62,569 bases of DNA from Thermoguttaceae bacterium. Lineage in GTDB: Bacteria; Planctomycetota; Planctomycetia; Pirellulales; Thermoguttaceae. The position numbers were made by a program, and so were the translations under genes. The stretch covers positions 1 through 62,569 of the forward strand of contig JAFSDX010000271.1 in NCBI GenBank assembly GCA_017436025.1. Reading direction: 5' to 3'. The notes beneath the pieces were generated by a model. The model made no database searches. It saw only the letters and a program-made list of their open reading frames with translations, and was not told the origin of the DNA. The number at the start of each line of letters is the position of its first letter. Position 1 is the stretch's first letter. This document shows positions 1-7,920 of the stretch, piece by piece.

Positions 1-1247
1 ACGTAAACGCCTTTACCTTCGACGGTTAAGTAATTCCAGTCGCGCGTTCCGTTCCCGGCGACCGTCTCGATTTCGCGTTCTTGCCGCCAATCGGCGCGGA
101 AGTACATCGAATCTTCCGTCCAAGGCCGCTTCTTGTAATAAACGGCGTACTCGACGTCGACGTCCTGCTCGCCCCAATTAACAAACGAAACGCGCGCCTC
201 TTTTTGGAACGGCATATTCCAATACGCCTTCATCGTTCCGTCTTCGCAAACTTCGGTATACCAAGACTTATACGGGTTGACGCCGACGCCGGAGCCGAAG
301 AATTCGCCGACCGGAACCCAAACGGTTTCCTCGCCGTCGAACGAAATCGCCAAAATAACGCTCCGCGTCGCGGCGACGATATCCTCGGCGTGAAGTTTGA
401 CGTCGATCTCGGTCAAGGCGCCCGGCCCGCGAACGCGGTGCATTCCGAAGAGTCCTTCCATCTCCTCCGACTTCATATAGCGCTTGAAACCGCGCGTCTC
501 GGCGTTCATTTCGAACGTCGTTTTCCCCGGATTCAAGAGCAGGTCGCTCGTCGCGGCGATCTTATCCTTTTGCGCGTCAAGCGCTTGCGTCGAGAACGAC
601 TCGACCGTCGTCCCCGCCGGATACGTCCGATAGTTGATTTGATAATAAAGGTTCCCCTGCTCCTTCATATTGTCGCAGGTGATTTTAACGCTTTTCGCGT
701 AAGGAATCGGGAGGTAGAGGTTGCGCCCGCGAGCCCGTTCCGCCGAAAGAGGCGCGCCGACGAGCGTTTCGCCGCCGATAATTTCGTCGATTTTCCCGAC
801 GACCGCCGGTTCCGCGGCGCCGTCGATATAAACGCGAAGCGTCGTCTTGTAACGCGGCGCGGTGATCCACCAGCGGACGACGGCGCCGGGCCCTTCCGCT
901 TCCATCAAGACGGCTTCTTCGCGGTCGCCGTTCTTTTCAACGCGAATAAACTGCGCCGTGTCGGCGTTTGCGAACCAATTTTCCTCCGGACTCTTCGCGG
1001 CGCGGTCGTAACTGCTCGCTTGTTTGCAAGTATAGTTCGGAAAACGAGTTAACGCGTCGCGGTCGACCATTTCGTCGAGAAGCGTCGCGAGCGAAACGGC
1101 GAAAGCGTTCGTTTTCGCGTCGGCGTTCGTTTCCGCCGCCTTAACAACTAAACTATTGTTAAGTAAGAAGATAAAGAGAGCGAGAGCGCAAACGGAAACG
1201 CAAGCGCGCGCCGCCGTCCGAATCGAACGCGAATGAAGCGTCGTCAT
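1..1247 (-). CDS. GH172 / DUF2961 family secreted protein (3' end outside window)
   Basis: An open frame runs on the minus strand from an ATG at 1247 to the window edge, about 415 codons with no stop, so the C-terminus is missing. Residues 1-38 form a signal peptide with hydrophobic core VCALALFIFLL followed by VKAAET. The rest matches the DUF2961/GH172 family: GAVVRWWITAP near residue 100, LYLPIPYAKSVKITCD, FDGEETVWVPVGEFFGSGVG, GTMKAYWNMPFQKEARV and DWNYLTVEGKGVYV at the window edge. Characterised GH172 enzymes act on fructose dianhydrides or arabinofuranose-containing glycans; the substrate here is unknown. The protein is probably exported to the periplasm or cell surface. No neighbour in the window clarifies its job, although two other secreted glycan-type proteins lie within 10 kb. 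Confidence 0.85.
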   Translation of the reverse strand, partial: MTTLHSRSIRTAARACVSVCALALFIFLLNNSLVVKAAETNADAKTNAFAVSLATLLDEMVDRDALTRFPNYTCKQASSYDRAAKSPEENWFANADTAQFIRVEKNGDREEAVLMEAEGPGAVVRWWITAPRYKTTLRVYIDGAAEPAVVGKIDEIIGGETLVGAPLSAERARGRNLYLPIPYAKSVKITCDNMKEQGNLYYQINYRTYPAGTTVESFSTQALDAQKDKIAATSDLLLNPGKTTFEMNAETRGFKRYMKSEEMEGLFGMHRVRGPGALTEIDVKLHAEDIVAATRSVILAISFDGEETVWVPVGEFFGSGVGVNPYKSWYTEVCEDGTMKAYWNMPFQKEARVSFVNWGEQDVDVEYAVYYKKRPWTEDSMYFRADWRQEREIETVAGNGTRDWNYLTVEGKGVY

Positions 1248-1596
1248 ATCCTCAACCTTTCGTTACTAAATTCAAGTTTTCAAAAACCGTTTGATTTTCC
1301 GCAGTCGACGCCGGCTTCTCGACGCGGCGACCGTCGTTGGCTCCAAACCGGTTTTCGCCAAAATTCGTCCCTTTAATGATACCCGTTCGCGACGCAAAAA
1401 TAAAGGGGGCCTCCGCGTTTTCGCCGAAATTTTACGCAAAAAAAAGCGAAAAAATCACCGCGCTCGCCTTTCGCCGCCTAGACGGGCCGACGTTGCCTCC
1501 GACGACGCGAAAAATCGCCCCAACGCCTCAAGAAGTCGACATAACGTCGTTCAGACGAAATCGTCGTATCGACGCCGCCGACGGGCCAAGAATCAA

Positions 1597-1637
1597 AAAA
1601 CCGCTTAAACGTCTTTCGTTAACGTTTAAGCGTTTTT
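1597..1637. terminator. Bidirectional intrinsic terminator after pheA
   Basis: A 10-bp perfect stem, CGCTTAAACG (1602-1611) with CGTTTAAGCG (1623-1632), has a 10-nt loop. It is flanked by A6 (1595-1600) and T5 (1633-1637), so it can terminate in both directions. It lies about 50 bp downstream of the pheA stop codon. The remainder of the 1248-1680 gap shows no gene. Confidence 0.75.
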
Positions 1638-1680
1638 GGCCTCCAACCGAGCGCTTAACTAAGCGTCGCGATCGCAACCG

Positions 1681-2823
1681 TTAGAGCTGTTCGCGGTAAG
1701 CGCCGAGGAACTCGAAGCCGCCTTCGCTTTCGAGTTGCGCCAACATTTTCAACGTCGGTTCCGAACGGAGCGTCCCTTCGACGTCGAAGTAAAAGCGGAA
1801 CTCGAAGTCTTTGCCGAGAATCGGACGGCTCTCGATTTTGCAGACGTTCAGCCCCAGCGACGCAAAACGCGAAATCAGGTTGTAAAGCGCGCCGGGACGG
1901 TGAGATAGCGTCGTCGTGAACGTGATCTTATCGCCGTCGGGATAGATTTCGAGATTCTTCGAAATGCAGATGAAGCGCGTGTAGTTGTGGTCGCTGTTTT
2001 GAATGCGTTCGCTCAACGACGAGAGCCCGTAAATTTCGGCGCAGGAACCGCTTGCGATCGCCGCGATATCGTTGCGCTCCGAGTTCGCGACAATTCGCGC
2101 CGCGACGGCGGTGTTCTCGCAGACGGTCGCTTTGATTTCCGGATGTTTTTTCAAGAATTCGCCGCATTGCAAGAGCGCTTGTTCGTGCGACACGATTTCG
2201 CGAATATCGCTCAATTTGACGCCCGATTTCGCGAGGAGGTTGTGCTCGACCTTCAGCTTTAAACACCGAACAATATGGAAGTTATATTTGCGCGTCAGGT
2301 CGTAAACGGCGTTGACCGAACCGGCGGAGCTGTTTTCGATCGGCAGAATCCCATAACGGCACATTCCAGAGTCGACCGCTTGACAAACGCCTTCGAAGTT
2401 CTTGAAATAGAAGATTTTCGGAATCGAGAACAACTTGTCGCAAGCCTGTTGCGAGTACGCGCCCTCGACGCCTTGGCAAGCGACGGTCGCCTTATGCGGG
2501 AAGAAACCGGGCGTTTCTTCGAGCGCTTTTCGAACCGAATCGACGAACGGCGACGGAATGTCGATTTTTTCCCGTTGGTAATCGCGACTCAAGTCCAAAA
2601 GCACGTTATAAAACGACTTAACATATTCTTCGAGTTCCTCGCCAACCGCGTCCGCAGCGTGGTACACGACGTCGCGTTCACGCTCTTGCGACAACACCTT
2701 GACGCCGTGTTCCTTCTTGTAACGGGCGACCTCCGCCGCGGCGTCCATCCGTTCGCGGAAAAGTTTCACAATCTGTTCGTCGATCGCGTCGATGCGGTTT
2801 CTTTGTTCCTCGAGATTCGTCAT
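1681..2823 (-). CDS. pheA: Bifunctional chorismate mutase / prephenate dehydratase (P-protein)
   Basis: This enzyme converts chorismate to prephenate and then to phenylpyruvate in phenylalanine synthesis. Of its 380 residues, an AroQ-type chorismate mutase domain covers about 1-85 (RNRIDAIDEQIVKLFRERM). A prephenate dehydratase domain covers about 110-285, with VEGAYSQQA, ILPIENSSAGSV and the catalytic-Thr motif NYTRF. A C-terminal ACT domain follows (SHRPGALYNLI, KIESRP), the usual site of Phe feedback. The frame is open further upstream, but the ATG at 2823 is chosen because it has a GAAGGA ribosome-binding site about 9 bases upstream and begins exactly at the mutase domain. It lies 136 bp after aroF on the same strand, probably one operon under the attenuator at 4001-4356. 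Confidence 0.95.
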   Translation of the reverse strand: MTNLEEQRNRIDAIDEQIVKLFRERMDAAAEVARYKKEHGVKVLSQERERDVVYHAADAVGEELEEYVKSFYNVLLDLSRDYQREKIDIPSPFVDSVRKALEETPGFFPHKATVACQGVEGAYSQQACDKLFSIPKIFYFKNFEGVCQAVDSGMCRYGILPIENSSAGSVNAVYDLTRKYNFHIVRCLKLKVEHNLLAKSGVKLSDIREIVSHEQALLQCGEFLKKHPEIKATVCENTAVAARIVANSERNDIAAIASGSCAEIYGLSSLSERIQNSDHNYTRFICISKNLEIYPDGDKITFTTTLSHRPGALYNLISRFASLGLNVCKIESRPILGKDFEFRFYFDVEGTLRSEPTLKMLAQLESEGGFEFLGAYREQL

Positions 2824-2959
2824 TTCCTTAATTCCTTCTATTAACGTCGGTTGCGACGCGTTCTCTACGTCGGAGTAAAAACGCGCCGACCGTCTTTGAT
2901 TCTTTTGATAATCGCGCCGTTTTTCAAGCAATTCAAACGGCGCATATTTTATTCTTTCC

Positions 2960-3970
2960 TCAACCGCGATAAACGAACGGGCGAATCGCTTCGACGTCTT
3001 TCATCATCGTCGCAAAGGCGTTCGGCGTAAGGGATTGCGCGCCGTCGCAAAGCGCTTTCGGCGGATTGTTGTGAACTTCGACGATGAGGCCGTCGGCGCC
3101 GACGGCGGTCGCGGCGAGCGAAGTCGGGTGAACGAGTTTCGCGTCCCCGGTGGCGTGGCTCGGGTCGACGACGATCGGCAGGTGCGTCAAGCGGCGCAAC
3201 ACCGGAATCGCGGCCAAGTCGAGCGTGTTGCGAGTGTACGTCTCGAAGGTGCGAATCCCGCGTTCGCAGAGGATGACGTCCTCGTTTCCGCCGGCCATAA
3301 TGTACTCGGCGCTCATCAGCAACTCTTGGAGCGTGCTGGACATACCGCGTTTGAGCAAGACCGGTTTGCGCATTTTGCCGACCTGTTTGAGCAACTCGAA
3401 ATTCTGCATATTGCGAGCGCCGATTTGAATAATGTCAACGTTTTCGAAAAGCGGCAGTTGCGACGCGTCCATCGCTTCGGTGATGATCGGTAAACCCGTA
3501 ACTTCCTTAGCTTTAACGAGGAGGCGCAACCCCTCGGCGCCGAGTCCCTGGAAGGCGTAGGGCGAGGTGCGCGGTTTGAAAGCGCCGCCGCGAAGAATCG
3601 TCGCGCCCGCTTCTTTTACCGCCTTCGCAATCTCGATAATCTGCTCTTCCGACTCGATCGAACACGGCCCCGCCATCGTTTGAAAATGCCCGCCGCCAAT
3701 TTTGACGCCGTTCGCAAGTTCAACAACGGTATCCTCTTCGTGAAAACGACGGTTCGCCTGCTTGAACGGCTCCTGAACGCGCTGCACCGATTCGACGATT
3801 TCAAGCGCCTTCAACATATCGACGTCGACGCTCTTCGTGTCGCCGACCAGCCCGACGACCGTATGCGCGTCGCCGACGCTGAGGTGCGACTCGAGCCCCA
3901 TTTCTTTGAGTTGCTCGGTTAAATTCGCGATCTGGTCTTCGCGAGCGTCTTTTTTCAGCAAAATAATCAT
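2960..3970 (-). CDS. aroF: 3-deoxy-7-phosphoheptulonate (DAHP) synthase, type I-beta
   Basis: The enzyme condenses phosphoenolpyruvate and erythrose 4-phosphate, the first step of the shikimate pathway. At 336 aa it has the length and layout of the I-beta class with an N-terminal ferredoxin-like regulatory domain (about residues 1-75: MIILLKKDAREDQI, HTVVGLVGD). The TIM-barrel follows with MAGPCSIESEEQI, LRGGAFKPRTSPYAFQG, IIQIGARNMQNF, PVLLKRGMSST and PIVVDPSHATGD. The ATG at 3970 has an AAGGA site about 8 bases upstream. It is the first structural gene after a leader peptide and intrinsic terminator, and is followed by pheA, so expression is probably controlled by attenuation in response to Phe and Tyr supply as well as by the regulatory domain. 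Confidence 0.96.
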   Translation of the reverse strand: MIILLKKDAREDQIANLTEQLKEMGLESHLSVGDAHTVVGLVGDTKSVDVDMLKALEIVESVQRVQEPFKQANRRFHEEDTVVELANGVKIGGGHFQTMAGPCSIESEEQIIEIAKAVKEAGATILRGGAFKPRTSPYAFQGLGAEGLRLLVKAKEVTGLPIITEAMDASQLPLFENVDIIQIGARNMQNFELLKQVGKMRKPVLLKRGMSSTLQELLMSAEYIMAGGNEDVILCERGIRTFETYTRNTLDLAAIPVLRRLTHLPIVVDPSHATGDAKLVHPTSLAATAVGADGLIVEVHNNPPKALCDGAQSLTPNAFATMMKDVEAIRPFVYRG

Positions 3971-4000
3971 CGCTACATCCTTCCCAGGGGCGCTTTGCTC

Positions 4001-4032
4001 AAAAAAAAACCCTGCAACGCGTCGTCGCAGGG
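4001..4032 (-). terminator. Attenuator terminator upstream of aroF
   Basis: Read on the minus strand, CCCTGC (4032-4027), an 11-nt loop, GCAGGG (4015-4010) and then T9 (4009-4001) form a classic intrinsic terminator, only 31 bp before the aroF start. It sits inside the transcription unit, between the leader peptide stop (4068) and aroF. The 5' arm CCTGCGACGAC (4031-4021) can instead pair with leader bases 4097-4085 (GTTGCCGCACAGG): ten pairs, one mismatch and a CA bulge by eye. That pairing would be the antiterminator. Confidence 0.82.
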
Positions 4033-4067
4033 CCTTCGTTACTTCGGAATATCGTCAAAACCAACGT

Positions 4068-4181
4068 TCAACGACGGTTCCCAACCTGTGCGGCAACGCG
4101 AGCCCCAACTAAGCCCGTAAAGAGGAAGGCGTAGTTAAAGCCGTAGGATTTCGCGTTGTAATAATAGGTAAAGGAAGCCAT
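4068..4181 (-). CDS. Aromatic-rich leader peptide of the aroF-pheA attenuator
   Basis: A 37-codon frame (ATG 4181, TGA 4070-4068) starts with MASFTYYYNAKSYGF and continues with NYAFLF. Nine of its first 21 residues are aromatic: Phe 4, 15, 19 and 21, and Tyr 6-8, 13 and 17. There is no Trp. It is followed 35 bp later by an intrinsic terminator and then aroF. This is the layout of ribosome-mediated attenuation: stalling at Tyr/Phe codons (4172-4120) would leave bases 4097-4085 free to pair with the 5' arm of the terminator and allow read-through. No strong ribosome-binding site is visible upstream of the ATG, which is the weakest point. The peptide is expected to be regulatory only. Confidence 0.78.
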   Translation of the reverse strand: MASFTYYYNAKSYGFNYAFLFTGLVGARVAAQVGNRR

Positions 4182-4224
4182 TGAAAAATCGAGGTTTAAT
4201 ATGCTCTTTAACAGGTTGAATTCG

Positions 4225-4260
4225 CGCGCGCCAATTACGTTTGCAACAAATTGGCGCGCG
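4225..4260. promoter_or_regulatory. 12-bp perfect inverted repeat in the aroF leader transcript
   Basis: CGCGCGCCAATT (4225-4236) and AATTGGCGCGCG (4249-4260) are perfect complements separated by 12 bp. The element lies between the promoter (4329-4356) and the leader peptide, inside the predicted 5' untranslated RNA. It may be a stable RNA hairpin that paces RNA polymerase, or a repressor operator. It lacks a T-run, so it is not a simple terminator. Confidence 0.5.
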
Positions 4261-4328
4261 TCGAAATCTCAACGCAAACTGACAAGCAATTTTTATTTCT
4301 GCTCGCCAACTTGCGCTCGACATTTATT

Positions 4329-4356
4329 AATATATGACGCTTAAAAAAACTGTCAA
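4329..4356 (-). promoter_or_regulatory. Sigma-70 type promoter for the leader-aroF-pheA unit
   Basis: On the minus strand, TTGACA (4356-4351), 16 bp, then TATATT (4334-4329). This predicts a start near 4322 and a leader RNA of about 140 nt before the leader peptide. The rest of the 4182-4579 gap shows no further gene. Confidence 0.72.
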
Positions 4357-4579
4357 GGGGCTTTTTTCAAAAATTTTTTTGTTTATAACTAAAGAGGCCG
4401 AGCGCAACCTTGCGCCGGAACAAACGCCGCTTTTTTCTCGCTCGCCGACGTTTTTTCGATCGCCGCGAACTCCGCCTTTGAAAAGCGCAAATCCACAACA
4501 ATATTCATTAAATCAAAAGCGTCCGCGCGCGACGTGTCTGCGACGCCCTCGCCTTCCTAACTTTAAGGAGTACTAACCA

Positions 4580-6883
4580 ATGCTATTTCAACACTTACCG
4601 CCAAGACGTCGCCGTTGGAAACGCGCCGCGTCGTTCCTTTCGTTCGGCGCCGCGTCGCTCGCCTGCCTCGCCGGTTCCCCCGTCGCGACTTTTTCTCTCG
4701 CTTCGGCGCAAGAATCGGTCGCAAGTTCCGAAACGTCGGACTTTGCCCCCAACCTAATCACCGACCGCGCTCTCGAACGCACGACGTACCAACAAGCCGG
4801 CGGTTACGACCCGCGATTCGACCTAAAAACCGACGCCGTGATGGTTTACGGCGTTTCCGACGAAGCGATCGCGACACTCGAAAAGTGGCGCGCCGAAAGC
4901 GGTTCCAAAGTCGCCGTGATGACCGGCGTCGCTTGGGGAAGCTACAACGATTACCTCGACGGAAAGTACGACGGCGCAACGCATTGGGACGACGCGCAAG
5001 TCCGAGCCGACGGCGAGCGCATTATGCACGACCCGGCGACGCCCTACCTCGCGCCGAGTATCGCGTTCTGCGATTACCTCGAAAGCCGCCTGAAAAAAGT
5101 CGTCGACGCCGGGGTCGAAACGCTCTTCCTCGAAGAACCGGAACTCTGGGCGTTCGCTGGATTTAGCGACACGTTCAAACGCGAATGGCAAATGTATTAC
5201 AACGAGTCGTGGATTCGTCCCGATTCGTCGTGCGACGCCCAGTACCGCTCGGCGAAGTTGATGCAGTACCTTTACCGCCGCCTGCTCGATCGCGTCTGCG
5301 CGTCGCTAAAAGAATACTCGCTAAGAACTTACAACCGACCGCTGAAAGTTTACGTCGCGACGCATAGCCTGCTGAGTTACTCGCAAATCCGGATGGTCAG
5401 CCCGGAATCGGCCCTCCTCGACCTGCCGGGAATCGACGGAATTATCGCGCAAGTTTGGACCGGAACCTCCCGTCATTCCAACATTTACAACGGCGTTCAA
5501 GCGGAGCGCACCTTCGAGTCGGCGTTCCTCGAATACAACGTAACGCAAGAGATGGTTCGCGGAACCGGCAAGCGCGTTTATTACCTGAACGACCCGGTCG
5601 AAGACAATCCGCGTTACGATTGGAACGACTATAAAACGAATTATCTCAGTACTTTAGTCGCGTCGCTAATGCAATCGGAAACGCACTATTACGAAGTCGC
5701 GCCTTGGCCGAGTCGGGTTTTCCTCGGTTCTTTCCCCGCCGGCTCTCCCGACGCGACGACGATTCCCAAAGATTACGCGTCGACGTTAACCCTTACGTTT
5801 CAACAGCTTCGCGATATGAAGCAACCGAACGCGGAATACGACGGCGCGACCGAAGGCGTCGGCGTTCTCTTGGCCGACTCCGCGATGTTCCAGCGCGCCG
5901 AGCCGACCGTTCGCGAGTGCGCCGCGCCCGACGCTTCCGATCCGACGCGTCCTAACACCTTGGAAATTCAAACTTTCGGCGATTTCTTCGGTCTCGCGAC
6001 GCCGCTGATCAAACGCGGAATCCCGGTCGGCGTCCCGGTTCTCGACCACGCGCTCCGCTACCCGGGCTATCTCGACAAATATAAGGTGTTAGCGCTGAGT
6101 TACGAATACCAAAAGCCGTCAAGCCCGGGCCTGCACGCCGTTCTCGCCGATTGGGTAAATCGAGGCGGCGTATTGATTTACGTCGGCGCGGAAACGGACG
6201 TCTATCACGCGGCGAAAGACTGGTGGAACAGCGGTTCGCTTTCTTACGCGACTCCCGGCGAACACCTCTTCGAGTCGCTCGGTTTGAACAAGCGTCCGGA
6301 AAGCGGCAAGTACCGATTTGGCAAGGGTTGGATTTACGTCGACCGCGTTCGTCCGGCGCATTACAACCGTTCGCAAGACAACGCCGACGCTTACCGAAGT
6401 CTTGTCGCGGAAGCGGTTGCGGCGACCGGAGGAAAATACGTCGAACGCAACTATTTCCTTAAACGCCGCGGCCCTTACGTTTTGGCGGCGACGTTGACCG
6501 AATCGCTGTCCGACGAACCGCTAAAACTCGCGGGTCGCTTGGTCAACCTCTTCGACCCAAAACTGCAACCGCTTGACGGCGTTGAAGTTGCGCCGGGAGA
6601 ACGCGCTTGGCTTCTCGACCTCGACAAAGTAACCGCGCCGACGCCCGCCGTCCTTGCGTCAAGTTGTCGCGTCGAATCGATAAAAAACGAAAACGGCGTT
6701 CTAACGTTAGAAACAACCGCGACTTCCGGCGTCGACGCGATTTCGCTCTTGAAGTTGGACGCGAAACCGACGAGCGTTTCGGTCGACGGAACGGCGCTCG
6801 AAAATTGGCGTTGGGACGCCGAGTCGCAAACGCTCTTCTTCGCCTTCCCGACGACCGGCAAAGCGACGATTGAAATTCTCTAA
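4580..6883 (+). CDS. Secreted GH42-like TIM-barrel hydrolase candidate
   Basis: A 767-aa protein with an arginine-rich n-region and a signal peptide ending near LASAQES (about residue 45). The first half has TIM-barrel features seen in clan-A glycosidases (MVYGVSDEAIATLEKWRAE, then TLFLEEPELWAFAGF with candidate acidic residues). Around residues 480-570 a glutamine-amidotransferase-like Rossmann segment occurs (HAVLADWVNRGGVLIYVGAE), followed by a beta-rich C-terminus. This order resembles GH42 and related beta-galactosidase-like families, but no family signature is firm enough to name a substrate. The ATG is preceded by AAGGAG at 9 bases. It stands alone, divergent from the aroF leader. It may break down host or dietary glycans outside the cytoplasm. 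Confidence 0.6.
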   Translation: MLFQHLPPRRRRWKRAASFLSFGAASLACLAGSPVATFSLASAQESVASSETSDFAPNLITDRALERTTYQQAGGYDPRFDLKTDAVMVYGVSDEAIATLEKWRAESGSKVAVMTGVAWGSYNDYLDGKYDGATHWDDAQVRADGERIMHDPATPYLAPSIAFCDYLESRLKKVVDAGVETLFLEEPELWAFAGFSDTFKREWQMYYNESWIRPDSSCDAQYRSAKLMQYLYRRLLDRVCASLKEYSLRTYNRPLKVYVATHSLLSYSQIRMVSPESALLDLPGIDGIIAQVWTGTSRHSNIYNGVQAERTFESAFLEYNVTQEMVRGTGKRVYYLNDPVEDNPRYDWNDYKTNYLSTLVASLMQSETHYYEVAPWPSRVFLGSFPAGSPDATTIPKDYASTLTLTFQQLRDMKQPNAEYDGATEGVGVLLADSAMFQRAEPTVRECAAPDASDPTRPNTLEIQTFGDFFGLATPLIKRGIPVGVPVLDHALRYPGYLDKYKVLALSYEYQKPSSPGLHAVLADWVNRGGVLIYVGAETDVYHAAKDWWNSGSLSYATPGEHLFESLGLNKRPESGKYRFGKGWIYVDRVRPAHYNRSQDNADAYRSLVAEAVAATGGKYVERNYFLKRRGPYVLAATLTESLSDEPLKLAGRLVNLFDPKLQPLDGVEVAPGERAWLLDLDKVTAPTPAVLASSCRVESIKNENGVLTLETTATSGVDAISLLKLDAKPTSVSVDGTALENWRWDAESQTLFFAFPTTGKATIEIL

Positions 6884-7019
6884 ACGTTGATCTCAACTAA
6901 TCTTACGCGTTCTTCGCTCGTTTTCGGCGAAGCGAAGAACGCTCGCCGCGTCAAACGTATAATTCGTTTTTCGCATTTTCAGACTTTTGGGGCGACGCCT
7001 CGTTTTTTCCAGGATTCCC

Positions 7020-7048
7020 TTGACATTTATCCGATTCAACTATATAAT
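7020..7048 (+). promoter_or_regulatory. Consensus sigma-70 promoter of the orphan membrane gene
   Basis: TTGACA (7020-7025), exactly 17 bp, TATAAT (7043-7048): a perfect match to both hexamers and the spacing. Transcription would begin near 7055, which excludes start codons upstream of it and supports the ATG at 7110. Confidence 0.85.
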
Positions 7049-7109
7049 TTTAATAAATTTGCCAATTATTCCCGTTTCTTCCTTTTTATCTGTTACGGAA
7101 AGGCTTGCG

Positions 7110-7715
7110 ATGTGCTACGTTACAGTACAAACTTGTATTATAATCGCCATCATATCTCTTCTTATGCTTATCCTTAGGTTAATTTCCTGTAAGTTAATAT
7201 CTAGCCTTTCTAGGTTTCATAATAATCTTACCCCAGACAACGGCGCGTCCCTCCATATGCCGAACATTCCCAACGTAAACGTCGAGACGTCCCGGACGTT
7301 AGTTCAAAAGTCGGCGCCCAACCCGCCCGAGTCGAGCCCTACCTCGTCCCCAACGTCTCCGTTTATCAATATATTTATTGGCGGTAACGTAAACGAACAT
7401 ACCGAACAAAAATACATTCTCAATCTGCAAATCGTTTTCAAGGGTTTTTTAATCTGTGTGTGCGTTGGCGGCGTCTTTATGCTTGGCTCGCTTGGATACA
7501 ACTTCTGGCTTTTAAAAAATAATAAAGCGCCTACTTTTCCTACGGTTTGGTTAGCTCAATTTATCGCTAAACACATACCGGAACTTCAACCTACGCAAGA
7601 AGGTCTAGAAATTAACCAGGAAGAAATCATCAAAAAACTCATAGACATAGAATCGACCCAAAAAAAGCCGTCCGATGAAGAATCGCTCAAAGACGTGTTT
7701 GACTCCGCCATATAA
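7110..7715 (+). CDS. Orphan two-helix membrane protein of unknown function
   Basis: A 201-aa protein not recognised as any family. The ATG at 7110 is chosen because a GGAAAGG site lies about 7 bases upstream and the consensus promoter at 7020-7048 lies inside the longer open frame. Residues about 7-30 form a hydrophobic helix (TCIIIAIISLLMLILRLI). A Pro/Ser-rich linker follows (NPPESSPTSSPTSP), then INIFIGGNVNEHTEQ, a second long hydrophobic helix (GFLICVCVGGVFMLGSLGY) and a charged, mostly acidic C-terminal tail. Codon use is visibly more AT-rich (TTA, ATA, AAT) than the flanking genes, hinting at recent acquisition. It stands as a single gene between secreted glycan-type proteins. A small membrane effector or phage-derived gene is possible, but no function can be assigned. 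Confidence 0.7.
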   Translation: MCYVTVQTCIIIAIISLLMLILRLISCKLISSLSRFHNNLTPDNGASLHMPNIPNVNVETSRTLVQKSAPNPPESSPTSSPTSPFINIFIGGNVNEHTEQKYILNLQIVFKGFLICVCVGGVFMLGSLGYNFWLLKNNKAPTFPTVWLAQFIAKHIPELQPTQEGLEINQEEIIKKLIDIESTQKKPSDEESLKDVFDSAI

Positions 7716-7827
7716 CCCAAAAACTAAGTCTTTTTTACCAAAGATGTTACCGATCGCGTTAAGTTTTCAGACGTTTCGACGCGACTTTTGGTCGTAGGAC
7801 TTGCGTTTCGCCGTCTCCGACATAACG

Positions 7828-7846
7828 TCGCCCTTCGGGGCGAAAA
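7828..7846. terminator. Possible terminator hairpin between convergent genes
   Basis: TCGCCC, loop TTCG, GGGCGA followed by AAAATT lies in the 7716-7920 gap, between the plus-strand orphan gene and the minus-strand DUF4091 gene. The T-run is poor on both strands, so the call is tentative. Confidence 0.4.
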
Positions 7847-7920
7847 TTGCGTCGTTTAGCGTTGCGTTTGTTAAAATTGCGGCGCCATCTACACGATGTC
7901 GCCGCTCCCACCTTCTTTCC

